From: Bacillota bacterium
Lineage (GTDB): Bacteria > Bacillota > Clostridia > Lachnospirales > Lachnospiraceae
Assembly (NCBI GenBank): GCA_023411215.1
Contig: JAEYOY010000070.1
Coordinates: 215,171-279,170, forward strand
DNA length: 64,000 bases
Direction: 5' to 3'
Below the pieces are notes generated by a model. The model was not told the DNA's origin, did not search any database, and was given only the letters and a program-made list of their open reading frames with translations. Both the position numbers and the translations under genes were made by a program. Positions 52,404 through 61,207 of the stretch are shown piece after piece. The stretch's first letter is position 1. The number at the start of each line of letters is the position of its first letter.

Positions 52404-53369
52404 CTAGAATAATGCATAGTCACTGTCAATTCTCTTAACAATCCAGTTACAGGTCATAACTAGTGCAAACCCGAATAATGATTGATATAAGCCAACAGCA
52501 CTAGCCTGAGTAAAATTAAAGTTATTCATCATAGAACGGAATACAAAGGTCTCTATAATATCCGTCGTAGGGAAGAGCAAGGAATTAGAGGCACCGATTA
52601 TGTTATAGAACAATCCGAAATTACCTTTTAATATTCCACCCATAGCAAAGAGGAGTAGTATAACGATCGTAGGTCGCAGGTTCGGAAGAATAATGAAACG
52701 GATCTTCTGGAAGGCATTCACACCATCCACCTTGGCCGCTTCAATCATCTCTGAATCAATACCCATGATTGCTGCAAAATAGACAATGGAGCCATATCCT
52801 GTTCGCTGCCACAGGTCAGCTGCAACAATTATATAAGGCCAAACATACTTGTTGGAATAAACCTTTACCGGTGTTCCGCCGAATTGCTCGATAATACTAT
52901 TAATAAAGCCATAGTCAAAGTTCAATAGGTTATAAAGGAGCAAGCCAACCAGTACGGCTGAGATAAAGTACGGCAGGAACATCATGGTCTGCGTAATCTT
53001 CTTAAAACGCTTGCTTAATATCTCATTCAGCAAGATAGCAACGAATATCTGCAATACGTTCCCCAGGATAATAAATGCCAGATTATATAGAATGGTATTG
53101 CGGGTTAGCATTGAGATTTTACCTGAGGTAAATAGGAATTTAAAATTATCCAATCCGACAAACTGACTTCCAAAGAGCCCCTTGGCATAATTGAAATTGG
53201 TAAAGGCGATATAAATTCCCGGCATCGGTAGATAAGAATACACTAAGAAGAATATAATTGCGGGCATACACATTAGTAATAACACCCTATACTTGATCAC
53301 CTTCTGCCAAAAGGTCAGTTTTTTGAACGGCTTCGCCGGAGCCCCCACCTTGTTCATTTCCTTTCTCAT
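52404..53369 (-). CDS. ABC transporter permease, LplB/YteP type
   Basis: 321 residues. First permease of the importer. MPAIIFFLVYSYLPMPGIYI near the N terminus, then ISAVLVGLLLYNLLN and the EAA loop EMIEAAKVDGVNAFQKIRFI; ends RIDSDYALF, typical of the family. Its gene is the first in the operon and follows a 280-nt leader with three TGAAA-type operators and a strong promoter. GAAGGAG before the ATG. Its gap to the next permease gene is 13 nt. Confidence 0.94.
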   Translation of the reverse strand: MRKEMNKVGAPAKPFKKLTFWQKVIKYRVLLLMCMPAIIFFLVYSYLPMPGIYIAFTNFNYAKGLFGSQFVGLDNFKFLFTSGKISMLTRNTILYNLAFIILGNVLQIFVAILLNEILSKRFKKITQTMMFLPYFISAVLVGLLLYNLLNFDYGFINSIIEQFGGTPVKVYSNKYVWPYIIVAADLWQRTGYGSIVYFAAIMGIDSEMIEAAKVDGVNAFQKIRFIILPNLRPTIVILLLFAMGGILKGNFGLFYNIIGASNSLLFPTTDIIETFVFRSMMNNFNFTQASAVGLYQSLFGFALVMTCNWIVKRIDSDYALF

Positions 53370-53408
53370 ATCCCCACTCCTTCATGCTATATCTAATCTC
53401 TTTAAATA

Positions 53409-53422
53409 TGAAACCGCTTTCA
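53409..53422. promoter_or_regulatory. LacI/CcpA-type operator 1
   Basis: TGAAACCGCTTTCA, matching the pattern TGAAANCGNTTTCA. It lies 40 nt upstream of the lplB-type ATG, within the transcript. Confidence 0.7.
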
Positions 53423-53518
53423 ATTGTTTCCAAAAAAATATTCAACAGAGTCAGAACGGCTACAGTAATTAAACTGTTTTCCTTATTTCTTTCACAGTCT
53501 ATTGAATTGCCCCTTGTA

Positions 53519-53532
53519 TGAAATCGCTTTCA
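53519..53532. promoter_or_regulatory. LacI/CcpA-type operator 2
   Basis: TGAAATCGCTTTCA, 110 bp from operator 1, 119 bp from operator 3. This spacing would allow DNA looping by a tetramer or dimers of dimers. Confidence 0.7.
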
Positions 53533-53637
53533 ACGTTAGCAAAAAAATAAAATGCCTAGCAATATTGCCAACCGGTTATCCAGTGTCGAAGTAATAGCGT
53601 CGCATTTCTTTGTACATTTTGTCTGATATCGTTCACG

Positions 53638-53687
53638 TGAAATCGCTTTCATGTAATAATTATAACAATACATTTTCTGGTTGTCAA
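53638..53687 (-). promoter_or_regulatory. Promoter of the importer operon with operator 3
   Basis: TTGACA (53687-53682), 17-nt spacer, TATAAT (53664-53659), then TGAAATCGCTTTCA/TGAAAGCGATTTCA at 53651-53638 covering the start site. Repressor binding would block initiation. The site also fits the CcpA cre consensus. Confidence 0.88.
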
Positions 53688-53780
53688 TATTAATTTGTAA
53701 TATATTAGATGTAATCACGAAAGCATCTGCTTCTTTGCACAATGAAACCTAGCAATTATCATTCATTCTGAAGTAAGATA

Positions 53781-53845
53781 AAAATCGCTCCCCACACACA
53801 GATTACAGGACATCTTTCTGTCCGCCAAACAGTGTATGGGGAGCG
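53781..53845 (-). terminator. Terminator of the LacI gene
   Basis: CGCTCCCCA (53786-53794) and TGGGGAGCG (53837-53845) form the base; inside is GGACA-TCTTTC-TGTCC. On the minus strand the stem is followed by ATTTTT. Confidence 0.75.
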
Positions 53846-53865
53846 AAAATACTTTTCCCTCTCAC

Positions 53866-54918
53866 TTATCCATGGATTACGCTATCGTTCTCCCTTAATT
53901 CTCGACAGGAGCTACGAACCGTAAGATACGTTGGAATGTATTTAATTTTTTCGGTTTCCTCTTTATTGATGATTTGCATTATGGTTTCCATAATCGACTG
54001 AGCATATGCTTTCAAATTATAACTGATGCAGGTCAATGGAGGTGATGTCATCTCTGAATAAAAAGTGTCATCATAGCCGATCACCGAGATATCCTCAGGA
54101 ACTCGGAGCCGCTTTTCACCCAGCGCACGGATGATGCCCATAGCAACCGATTCATTCACTGCAATAATAGCTGTAGGGAGATGGTCCAGCTTTAAGAGTT
54201 TTCTGGCAGCTTCATATCCAGCCTCGATCGAATAATCTGAATCTATCATAAATTCCTTGTAGAAGGGAAGATTCTGGTCCTGCAAAAAAAAATTCAACGC
54301 TTGCCTCTTCTTTAGAGTAGGAATAACAGATGCGCGTCCTCCGATAAAAGCAATTTCCTTATGTCCGAGTCCTGACAGATATGCCAGCAGCTCATTCATG
54401 CCATGTGTTGCCTCCGGAATAATGCGATATACATTAGCACCTTCCAATTCACCGGCGATTACTGTCGGAATTTTCTTGGAGACTTTATCCACTAATTCAA
54501 TATACTGCGGGTCTGGAGTCACCTCATCCACACTGCCTCCGACTTGAATAATGGCATCCACTCTCTTCTCCATCAGGTTACGCAATTGACCACCTTCTGA
54601 GGCGATTTCATTAATCGTATTACATAAAATCATGTTGTAACCACACCTAGTAGCTTCCATCTCGCAGTCGACAAATAAAGTGGAGTAAAAGGGATTTCTG
54701 ATATCAGGTACTATCATGCCGATTGTCTTTGATTCCTGCTTACTTAAGCTTCTTGCTATACTATTCGGTTCAAAATCATATTTCTTAATAATATCCTGAA
54801 CCCGGTTTCTCTTATCTTCACTCACTTTAGCATTGCCGGTCAGAACTCTGGATACCGTTGCCGGAGATACCCCAGCTTCTTTTGCTATATCATATACCGT
54901 TATTGTTTCATTCCCCAT
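53866..54918 (-). CDS. LacI family transcriptional regulator
   Basis: 350 residues. N-terminal LacI helix-turn-helix (ITVYDIAKEAGVSPATVSRV, hinge with PNSIARSLSKQESKTIGMIV) and a periplasmic-binding-protein-like effector domain (about 60-345). Standard length. Its gene is immediately upstream of the importer operon, with its own terminator. The three TGAAANCGNTTTCA sites at the importer promoter and the site before the GH35 gene are likely targets; CcpA is the alternative binder. Effector sugar unknown. TGGGGTGATTAA before the ATG is a modest ribosome binding site. Confidence 0.93.
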   Translation of the reverse strand: MGNETITVYDIAKEAGVSPATVSRVLTGNAKVSEDKRNRVQDIIKKYDFEPNSIARSLSKQESKTIGMIVPDIRNPFYSTLFVDCEMEATRCGYNMILCNTINEIASEGGQLRNLMEKRVDAIIQVGGSVDEVTPDPQYIELVDKVSKKIPTVIAGELEGANVYRIIPEATHGMNELLAYLSGLGHKEIAFIGGRASVIPTLKKRQALNFFLQDQNLPFYKEFMIDSDYSIEAGYEAARKLLKLDHLPTAIIAVNESVAMGIIRALGEKRLRVPEDISVIGYDDTFYSEMTSPPLTCISYNLKAYAQSIMETIMQIINKEETEKIKYIPTYLTVRSSCRELRENDSVIHG

Positions 54919-55127
54919 TTAATCACCCCATCATGAAAATACATTTAAACTGATTTGCAGAACCTCATTATATTATTAATCTAAATGCACCATCGGAAGC
55001 TTGTTACGTCACTTAACAGGCTCTTCCTGTGGCAGTTCATGTATTATTGTATACACTTAGCCACTTATCGTCAAGCGTAGCGATCAAACCATTGTTCTGC
55101 CTGTCTTATACCATCACAGGATACTAC

Positions 55128-56879
55128 TTAACCTATATCGGGCTGGTCTGTCAGAAGAATTGTATCTTGATGTATTCCGTCGGTTTCAAAAATCAATATT
55201 GTATTCTTACCCTCTTTAATTAGTGGTCCGGGAATATAAAGTCTTTTTTGCGGACCAATTTCCCAAAAACGCCCTAGGTTGAAATTGTTAATAAAAGCAC
55301 AGCCCTTACCCCAGCCTGTAAAATCGAGGTAGGTATCGCATGCTTTCTCTGCCTCAAATTCAAACAGATAAAAAGCCGGCAGCCCTTCCTGATAGCCCTT
55401 GGTGAAATCCAGACATTCCAGATTATCGAGAGGTAAAGGGTAATGCTTCCAACAGAAATGTTGATGTCCGTTCACTTGGACACTTCCGTTAATTCCCTTT
55501 CTCTGATGTTCCATTGCAAGACCGAAATTCACACGCCCCATATTCTCCACCAGAATGTCCATTCTACTTACCTGTTGCAGCGAGACGTCTACTTGCGCCT
55601 CCACTAACAGCTCTCTATCATACAGCTTTATTACAGGCTTATGATCAATAAAAACCTGTGCTCTGTCATTGGCTTCCCATAACCTCAGTTTTTCCAGACG
55701 CTCTTCTTTCTTAAGCTCTGTACTGTATAATATGTACCCATAGCTTTGTCCGAGTCGCTCCATTGATTTCGGATAGGTACTCTCTGTCATGAGCGCAATA
55801 TCCTCCAACGCTTCCAGCAGACCGACTCGCTTCACTACCTTTAGATCTCCATAGCTGTACACTTCCGACTGTGGTGGTAATGCTATCGGTTCTACCGGAT
55901 TATATTTATGAATTACCTTAGCGAAGGCTTCATATTTTGGTGTAATCTTTCCTTCCTCCGTCAGCAAAGCATCATAATCATAGGAGGTTACATCCGGTGT
56001 CAGCTCTTCATAATAATTAGAGCCATTCATAAAACCAATATTGGTTCCACCATGAAACATGTAGATATTCACATTTCCAAGCCGCAGAATATCATCCAAA
56101 TCCTTAGCATTCTGTTCCAGCTCTGATGTAACATGACCTCCGTTACCCCAGTGATCAAACCAGCCAACCCAGAATTCCATGCACATCAAAGGTCCACCGT
56201 TGGTATAATCTGCAAGAACCTTGAACTGCTCTTCTGCCTTTGAGCCAAAATTAGCGGTAGGCAGAACTCCCGGAAGACTGCCGCAACGCAGGGCATCCCC
56301 CCAAGGACCGTCCGAGGTGACGAAGGGCACAACTGCTCCTTGCTCAAGCATAGCAGACTTGATTGCCTCCAGATACTTTGTATCATTACCGTAATATCCG
56401 TATTCATTCTCAATCTGAAGCAGTATGATGGGTCCACCGTAATTCACCTGTAGTGGAGTAATAATCTTAAATACCTCTTGGAAGTACTCCTTAACATGAC
56501 CGAGGAAAGATTTATTATAGCCTCTCAGCCTCATTCCGTCCTCTGCAAGAAGCCAGGCAGGAAGCCCACCTAATTCCCATTCAGCACAAATATAAGGGGA
56601 AGGACGGACAATTACCCATAAGCCAAGCTCCTGTGCCAGTTCGATATATGCTTTCAAATCAAGCATCCCAGAAAAATTGAATACGCCTTTTGTAGGTTCA
56701 TGCATATTCCACGGTACATAAGTCTCGACAGTATTACATCCCAAATTCTTCAATTTAATTAAGCGATCACGCCAATATTCGGGAACAATACGGAAATAAT
56801 GCATTCCACCTGATATTATCTTCATCTCTTTCCCATTTAAATAGAACTTATCTTTTATTTCAAAATGATTCATCATCAT
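55128..56879 (-). CDS. Beta-galactosidase, GH35 family
   Basis: 583 residues, intracellular (no signal peptide). N-terminal barrel with ISGGMHYFRIVPEYWRDRL and VETYVPWNMHEPTKGVFNFS; acid/base Glu159 in LLQIENEYGYYGN; nucleophile Glu235 in LMCMEFWVGWFDHWG. C-terminal jelly-roll ends WGKGCAFINNFNLGRFWEIG, the usual GH35 galactose-binding end. The enzyme removes terminal beta-galactose from oligosaccharides brought in by the ABC importer. Start is one of three consecutive ATG codons after AGGAGG. A promoter and LacI-type palindrome are just upstream (56910-56961). The LacI gene is downstream in the same direction. Confidence 0.94.
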   Translation of the reverse strand: MMMNHFEIKDKFYLNGKEMKIISGGMHYFRIVPEYWRDRLIKLKNLGCNTVETYVPWNMHEPTKGVFNFSGMLDLKAYIELAQELGLWVIVRPSPYICAEWELGGLPAWLLAEDGMRLRGYNKSFLGHVKEYFQEVFKIITPLQVNYGGPIILLQIENEYGYYGNDTKYLEAIKSAMLEQGAVVPFVTSDGPWGDALRCGSLPGVLPTANFGSKAEEQFKVLADYTNGGPLMCMEFWVGWFDHWGNGGHVTSELEQNAKDLDDILRLGNVNIYMFHGGTNIGFMNGSNYYEELTPDVTSYDYDALLTEEGKITPKYEAFAKVIHKYNPVEPIALPPQSEVYSYGDLKVVKRVGLLEALEDIALMTESTYPKSMERLGQSYGYILYSTELKKEERLEKLRLWEANDRAQVFIDHKPVIKLYDRELLVEAQVDVSLQQVSRMDILVENMGRVNFGLAMEHQRKGINGSVQVNGHQHFCWKHYPLPLDNLECLDFTKGYQEGLPAFYLFEFEAEKACDTYLDFTGWGKGCAFINNFNLGRFWEIGPQKRLYIPGPLIKEGKNTILIFETDGIHQDTILLTDQPDIG

Positions 56880-57314
56880 TTTAGCCTCCTGATTATATTT
56901 TGAAAGGCTTTATGAAACCCGTTTCATAAGTCATGTTATCACTCTGAGATTCGACTGTCAATACGTTTATACTAATTTCGTGAAATTCTTCACCAAATAA
57001 AACAATTTTAATATATAAGCTTCTTAGCCACAACTCTTAATCAATAAAAACACGCTAAATGAAAAAAGCATTTTCATGAAGGTGATTTCAGATAAAAAAA
57101 GTTCAATTTTTATGAAACCGAATACATTCCATTAAAATAATGGGATTACTCAATTATTGGCACCTAATCTAAAGGAAATATATTTTTTTACGAAATGTAT
57201 CTATTTTACAAATCCAGTTCCTATCTTCCATTGTATTTCTTCCATTTCTAATTATACTGAAATTGATTTGTAAAATACCTGGTCCATTCCGGATAGTTAA
57301 GATAGGAGGATACA
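56880..57314. other. Divergent regulatory region between GH35 and GH2 genes
   Basis: Holds the GH35 promoter and operator (56910-56961) and, towards the GH2 gene, a degenerate operator TGAAGGTGATTTCA at 57077-57090 and a half-site ATGAAACCG at about 57111. An inverted repeat ATTTTACAAATC (57209-57220) / GATTTGTAAAAT (57267-57278) lies in the probable leader of the GH2 gene. Confidence 0.5.
56910..56961 (-). promoter_or_regulatory. GH35 promoter with LacI-type operator
   Basis: TTGACA (56961-56956), 17-nt spacer, TAACAT (56938-56933), then the palindrome TTATGAAACGGGTTTCATAA (56929-56910) at the start site. The same type of arrangement as at the importer operon. Confidence 0.88.
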
Positions 57315-59756
57315 ATGCAAGCAATACGATTAAACCGATGGAGATTTCATTATAACGATATACCTGATGCATGGTTTCGAGGCTTTGACGATAATACCTG
57401 GAAGGAGGTAATGGTTCCTCATGATTGGTCCGTCCACATGCCGTTCTCTAAGGAATATTCCAGCGGAACCGGTTATCTAGCCGGTGGAATCGGCTGGTAT
57501 CGCACTTCTTTCCTCCTTCCCAAGGAATGGGAAGGCAATCGAATCTACATAACATTTGATGGTGTTTATAAAAACAGTCAGGTATGGTGCAACAGCTATT
57601 ATTTGGGCAAGCGACCTTTTGGCTATGCTACGTTCCGTTATGATATCACCGATCAGATACACTTTGGTTCCCAGACGAACCTGATCGCAGTTAAGGTTGA
57701 TCACAGAGATATCTCAGATTCCAGATGGTTTACCGGCTCCGGCATAACCAGAAAAGTTACTGTCACCGCGGAAGCTCCGGTCCATCCGGAATTTAACGGG
57801 ATCTATTTTAAGACTCCTTCTGTAACAGATGAACGGGCTGAGATAGAAATTGATCACAGTATACAAAACGATTCCCCTTATGATGTTACAGTCCATGTAA
57901 TCAATCAGCTATTCTATGACGGGGAAAAAATGTTGCAGATAGAGCAAACCGACTTTCTTGCAGCCGGTACTATAAAAAGTATTACGACGAAGGGAACACT
58001 ACAACCGCCGAAACTTTGGGCACCGGAACACCCTGATCTATATCAACTAACCAGCATTGTTCGTGCAGAGCTTTCTGATGACGCTTTATCTCCTACCGGT
58101 ATGAGGAATAATCTCCTCCTATGTAAGATGGAGACAAATCAGGTTGTCGGAATAAGGAGCATTCGCTTTGATCCCAATAAGGGCTTCTTCCTTAATGATC
58201 AACCCTATAAACTCAAAGGCGTATGCGTTCATCATGACGCAGGCTGTCTGGGCGCAGCTGTCCTCCCCGAGGTATGGCATCGCCGTCTGAATGCCTTAAA
58301 GGAAATGGGCTGTAATGCAATTCGCACGAGCCATAACCCTCATATGCCGGAGCTTTATGAGCTATGCGATGCCCTTGGCTTTTTCGTTATGGATGAAGCC
58401 TTTGATGAATGGGAAGGACCTAAAAATAAATGGTCCACGGGACATAATGTGTATCCACCAAAGCATCAGGGATACTACGAGGATTTCCCTGCATGGCACG
58501 AGCAGGATCTGGCTGATTTTATCAAACGTGATCGGAATCATCCCAGTATCATTGCTTGGAGTATAGGTAATGAAATCGATTATCCGAACGACCCCTATTG
58601 CCATCCCTTCTTTCAGAATATGGAGGGTAACAACGATAAGAACAAACCAATCACAGAGCAGCAATACAGCCCCGATCGGCCGAATGCGACAAGACTACCG
58701 GTTCTGGCAGATAGACTGGTTAAGATTGTGAAGAGGCATGAAACCACCAGACCGGTGACCTCAGCTGTATCATTCCCTGAATTATCCTCGAAGATAGGCT
58801 TCTACGATCCCCTCGATATCGTCGGATACAATTATAAGGAGCAGTATTATGCAGAAGATCATCTTCTCTTTCCTGATAAGCCGTTCTTAGGCAGCGAGAA
58901 CAGTCATTCCTATATGGCCTGGAAGGCAGTGCGAGATCAGGAGTATATCTCCGGTCAATTCTTATGGACCGGAATCGATTATCTGGGAGAAGCTCACGGC
59001 TGGCCAATCCACGGTTCCGGAGCCGGTCTGCTTACCTTAGCCGGATTTATGAAGACCTCCTTCTATCGTAGAAAGAGCTTCTGGACCGCCTCTCCTATGC
59101 TATATCTGACTACCGCCAGAGCTGAGCTTATAAGCCACGACAGTTCCGATATAGATAGGAACAGGGAGTGGAAACCAATGTATCGAAGCTGGAATTATAC
59201 CTCCGGGGAAATGCTGGAGATCAGATGCTATACCAACCTCCCTTCCGTTGAATTATTCTGCAACAGCAGAAGCTTGGGAACAAAAGACTATAATGATGAA
59301 CTTGGATATATAGACTGGTTCGTTCCCTTCGAACCTGGCGAGCTGACCGCAACAGGGTCACCGAATGGTGATAGCATAGAATTAATTAGGGATGTGTTGG
59401 CTACAACTGGACGCAGCTGTAACATCGAGTTAAGCCGTTGGATGCCTCAGGAAGCAATAACCTACTCACCCTCTTTTGAAGACGCTATGATACAAATCGA
59501 GGTAACCATTACAGATGAGGAAGGCAGATGGATCACCAATGACAGCAGTATGCTGTCTGTCAATGTAACAGGTGCCGGTAGACTGTTAGGACTGGAGAAC
59601 GGAGATCTGGCAGACATCACGGAATATAGTGCCCCCTACCGAAGAGCCTATGAAGGAAGATTAATGATCTATATATCACCTACGGAACGGGACAAAGATA
59701 TCACAGTGACGGTACAAGGCGAAGGCCTTAAGCCGGCGATATACCAAATCCTATAG
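57315..59756 (+). CDS. Beta-galactosidase, GH2 family
   Basis: 813 residues, intracellular. Sugar-binding domain (VPHDWSVHMPFSKEYSSGTG, YLAGGIGWYRTSF), immunoglobulin-like domain, then the barrel (KGVCVHHDAGCLGAAV, RTSHNPHMPEL); acid/base Glu420 in IIAWSIGNEIDYPND; nucleophile Glu528 in PFLGSENSHSYM. Then C-terminal domains, including a region like DUF4982 (about 640-740). GH2 with these motifs act as beta-galactosidases or beta-glucuronidases; GSE with this layout is common in clostridial beta-galactosidases, but the exact sugar is not certain. AGGAGGATACA precedes the ATG. Divergent from GH35. Confidence 0.9.
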   Translation: MQAIRLNRWRFHYNDIPDAWFRGFDDNTWKEVMVPHDWSVHMPFSKEYSSGTGYLAGGIGWYRTSFLLPKEWEGNRIYITFDGVYKNSQVWCNSYYLGKRPFGYATFRYDITDQIHFGSQTNLIAVKVDHRDISDSRWFTGSGITRKVTVTAEAPVHPEFNGIYFKTPSVTDERAEIEIDHSIQNDSPYDVTVHVINQLFYDGEKMLQIEQTDFLAAGTIKSITTKGTLQPPKLWAPEHPDLYQLTSIVRAELSDDALSPTGMRNNLLLCKMETNQVVGIRSIRFDPNKGFFLNDQPYKLKGVCVHHDAGCLGAAVLPEVWHRRLNALKEMGCNAIRTSHNPHMPELYELCDALGFFVMDEAFDEWEGPKNKWSTGHNVYPPKHQGYYEDFPAWHEQDLADFIKRDRNHPSIIAWSIGNEIDYPNDPYCHPFFQNMEGNNDKNKPITEQQYSPDRPNATRLPVLADRLVKIVKRHETTRPVTSAVSFPELSSKIGFYDPLDIVGYNYKEQYYAEDHLLFPDKPFLGSENSHSYMAWKAVRDQEYISGQFLWTGIDYLGEAHGWPIHGSGAGLLTLAGFMKTSFYRRKSFWTASPMLYLTTARAELISHDSSDIDRNREWKPMYRSWNYTSGEMLEIRCYTNLPSVELFCNSRSLGTKDYNDELGYIDWFVPFEPGELTATGSPNGDSIELIRDVLATTGRSCNIELSRWMPQEAITYSPSFEDAMIQIEVTITDEEGRWITNDSSMLSVNVTGAGRLLGLENGDLADITEYSAPYRRAYEGRLMIYISPTERDKDITVTVQGEGLKPAIYQIL

Positions 59757-59852
59757 AACAGTATTCCGGCTTGTAAGATGCTACTAACTAAGGATAACTA
59801 GGGCAGTCAGACTATAAGGATTGGAGTGTCAAAGCCTTACAAATAGCTCATA

Positions 59853-60764
59853 TTATTTCAGAACTCCCTTAGCAAAGGCTGAAGGGGAAATGCCCGTTGC
59901 TTTCTTAAACACCTTACTGAAATAATAGATATCCGAAAAACCGACTGCCTGTCCTATCTCAGACATCTTCATACTGGTGGTAGAGATTAATTCCTTTGCA
60001 TGGTTAATCCGAACCATATTCAGATAAGCAAAGATAGTTCGGTGGGTAAGCTGCTTGAAGACCCGATTGATATAATCAAAATTACAAGCCGCTTTATCCT
60101 CGATGTCCACGCTGGTAATCTTTTCTGCATAATTCGTATTCAGATAGCTCAGCAATAGCTGTACCTTACGATAGGACTTAAGAATACCGGTAGACATACT
60201 CTGAGTCATGAATAAGACATAGCTGCGATAGGTCTGTGCAAAGACTTCCAGCACCTTACAAGCCGTTAGCATCTTATAGTATTCCAGATGATCCGCATTA
60301 TGATTGGAGGCTTCCTCCAGGACACAACATACCTTGATAAAATCGCTATAGTTAGAGAAATGATAGTACTTCGGTAGCATAAGACCATCATCCTCGCAGG
60401 TTGTGTAGGAAAAGGGATCGCTTTTTAAGGTGTCATTGCGCCGTGCAATGACTTCCATCAAGGTCTCCTGCTCGGAAGGATAGGATATTCTCTGTATCTG
60501 ATCATGCCGAAAATGGATATAAAAATACTCACAATAAGATGCTTGATAGCCTTCATGACTGTATTCCGGGTCTAAAACAAGAAAATCACCCGGAACCAAT
60601 ACATATGATATGTTATTCTCACTGATAAACATCTTTCCATTTTTTATAACATACACAACAAATTCATCCACCTGTCTCCGGTTATGGATATAAGGTGGCT
60701 GAATCACTGCTGTATTCATAAGCCGGACCTTGGGCGTCAGGCTGGTATTGATCCGATAGAGCAT
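59853..60764 (-). CDS. AraC family transcriptional regulator
   Basis: 303 residues. N-terminal cupin-like sensing domain (about 1-150, with VPGDFLVLDPEYSHEGYQAS) and C-terminal tandem helix-turn-helix (about 200-300: DIEDKAACNFDYINRVFKQL, IGQAVGFSDIYYFSKVFKKA, TGISPSAFAK). Such regulators usually activate sugar-use genes on binding a sugar; here the GH2 gene, converging on it, is a likely target. GGAGGAAACGT before the ATG. Confidence 0.92.
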   Translation of the reverse strand: MLYRINTSLTPKVRLMNTAVIQPPYIHNRRQVDEFVVYVIKNGKMFISENNISYVLVPGDFLVLDPEYSHEGYQASYCEYFYIHFRHDQIQRISYPSEQETLMEVIARRNDTLKSDPFSYTTCEDDGLMLPKYYHFSNYSDFIKVCCVLEEASNHNADHLEYYKMLTACKVLEVFAQTYRSYVLFMTQSMSTGILKSYRKVQLLLSYLNTNYAEKITSVDIEDKAACNFDYINRVFKQLTHRTIFAYLNMVRINHAKELISTTSMKMSEIGQAVGFSDIYYFSKVFKKATGISPSAFAKGVLK

Positions 60765-60819
60765 ACGTTTCCTCCGTAATAATATGTATTGATAAAATTT
60801 ATCTATCTGAATTCAAACA

Positions 60820-60847
60820 ATAGAAAGCATGCTTCGGAACTTTCTAT
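60820..60847. repeat. Dispersed ATAGAAAG hairpin, best copy
   Basis: ATAGAAAGCATGCTTCGGAA followed by CTTTCTAT; the 8-bp arms are perfect and extend to CAATAG/CTATTG. Type copy of the family, which is also found at 19206, 22922, 30771, 40445 and 47194. Confidence 0.7.
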
Positions 60848-61011
60848 TGTCTTGTACAAAATGATTAAGAGAAATTTTATTTCTTGTCATGAATTATAAC
60901 ATCGCTTACCTGCAATTGAAAGAGTATCTTATACAAGATCCATAGCTGAATAAGCTTTAATAGAATCGCGAGAGAAAGGGGACCTTGATATTAGTTCCTT
61001 TTACATTTGCT

Positions 61012-61027
61012 ATGTAAGTACTTACAT
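61012..61027. promoter_or_regulatory. Palindrome, possible LacI-type operator
   Basis: ATGTAAGTACTTACAT, a perfect 16-bp palindrome about 85 bp upstream of the LacI promoter. It resembles ATGAAAGCATTTACAT at the start site of that gene. Confidence 0.5.
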
Positions 61028-61094
61028 TTCTTATTGTATGTCTATATCACGTCAACACTTGTTTCTAACAGAGATTATCTTCACCTTTATTTGC

Positions 61095-61144
61095 TTGCTT
61101 TTGTATATGATATATTATATAATATACCATGAAAGCATTTACAT
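61095..61144 (+). promoter_or_regulatory. Promoter and operator of the second LacI gene
   Basis: TTGCTT (61095-61100), 17-nt spacer, TATAAT (61118-61123), then ATGAAAGCATTTACAT (61129-61144) at the start site. The regulator probably represses itself. Confidence 0.7.
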
Positions 61145-61207
61145 ATATTCTTTTGTTCCATGGAGAAGAATCTCAGGAAACAGAATAAAGAAGAGGTATA
61201 CATCAAC

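Larger units (their letters stand above)
60765..61207. other. Divergent region between AraC and LacI genes
   Basis: Contains a hairpin repeat (60820-60847), a perfect palindrome (61012-61027) and the promoter of the LacI gene (61095-61144). No gene. The AraC promoter on the minus strand is not evident. Confidence 0.4.
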
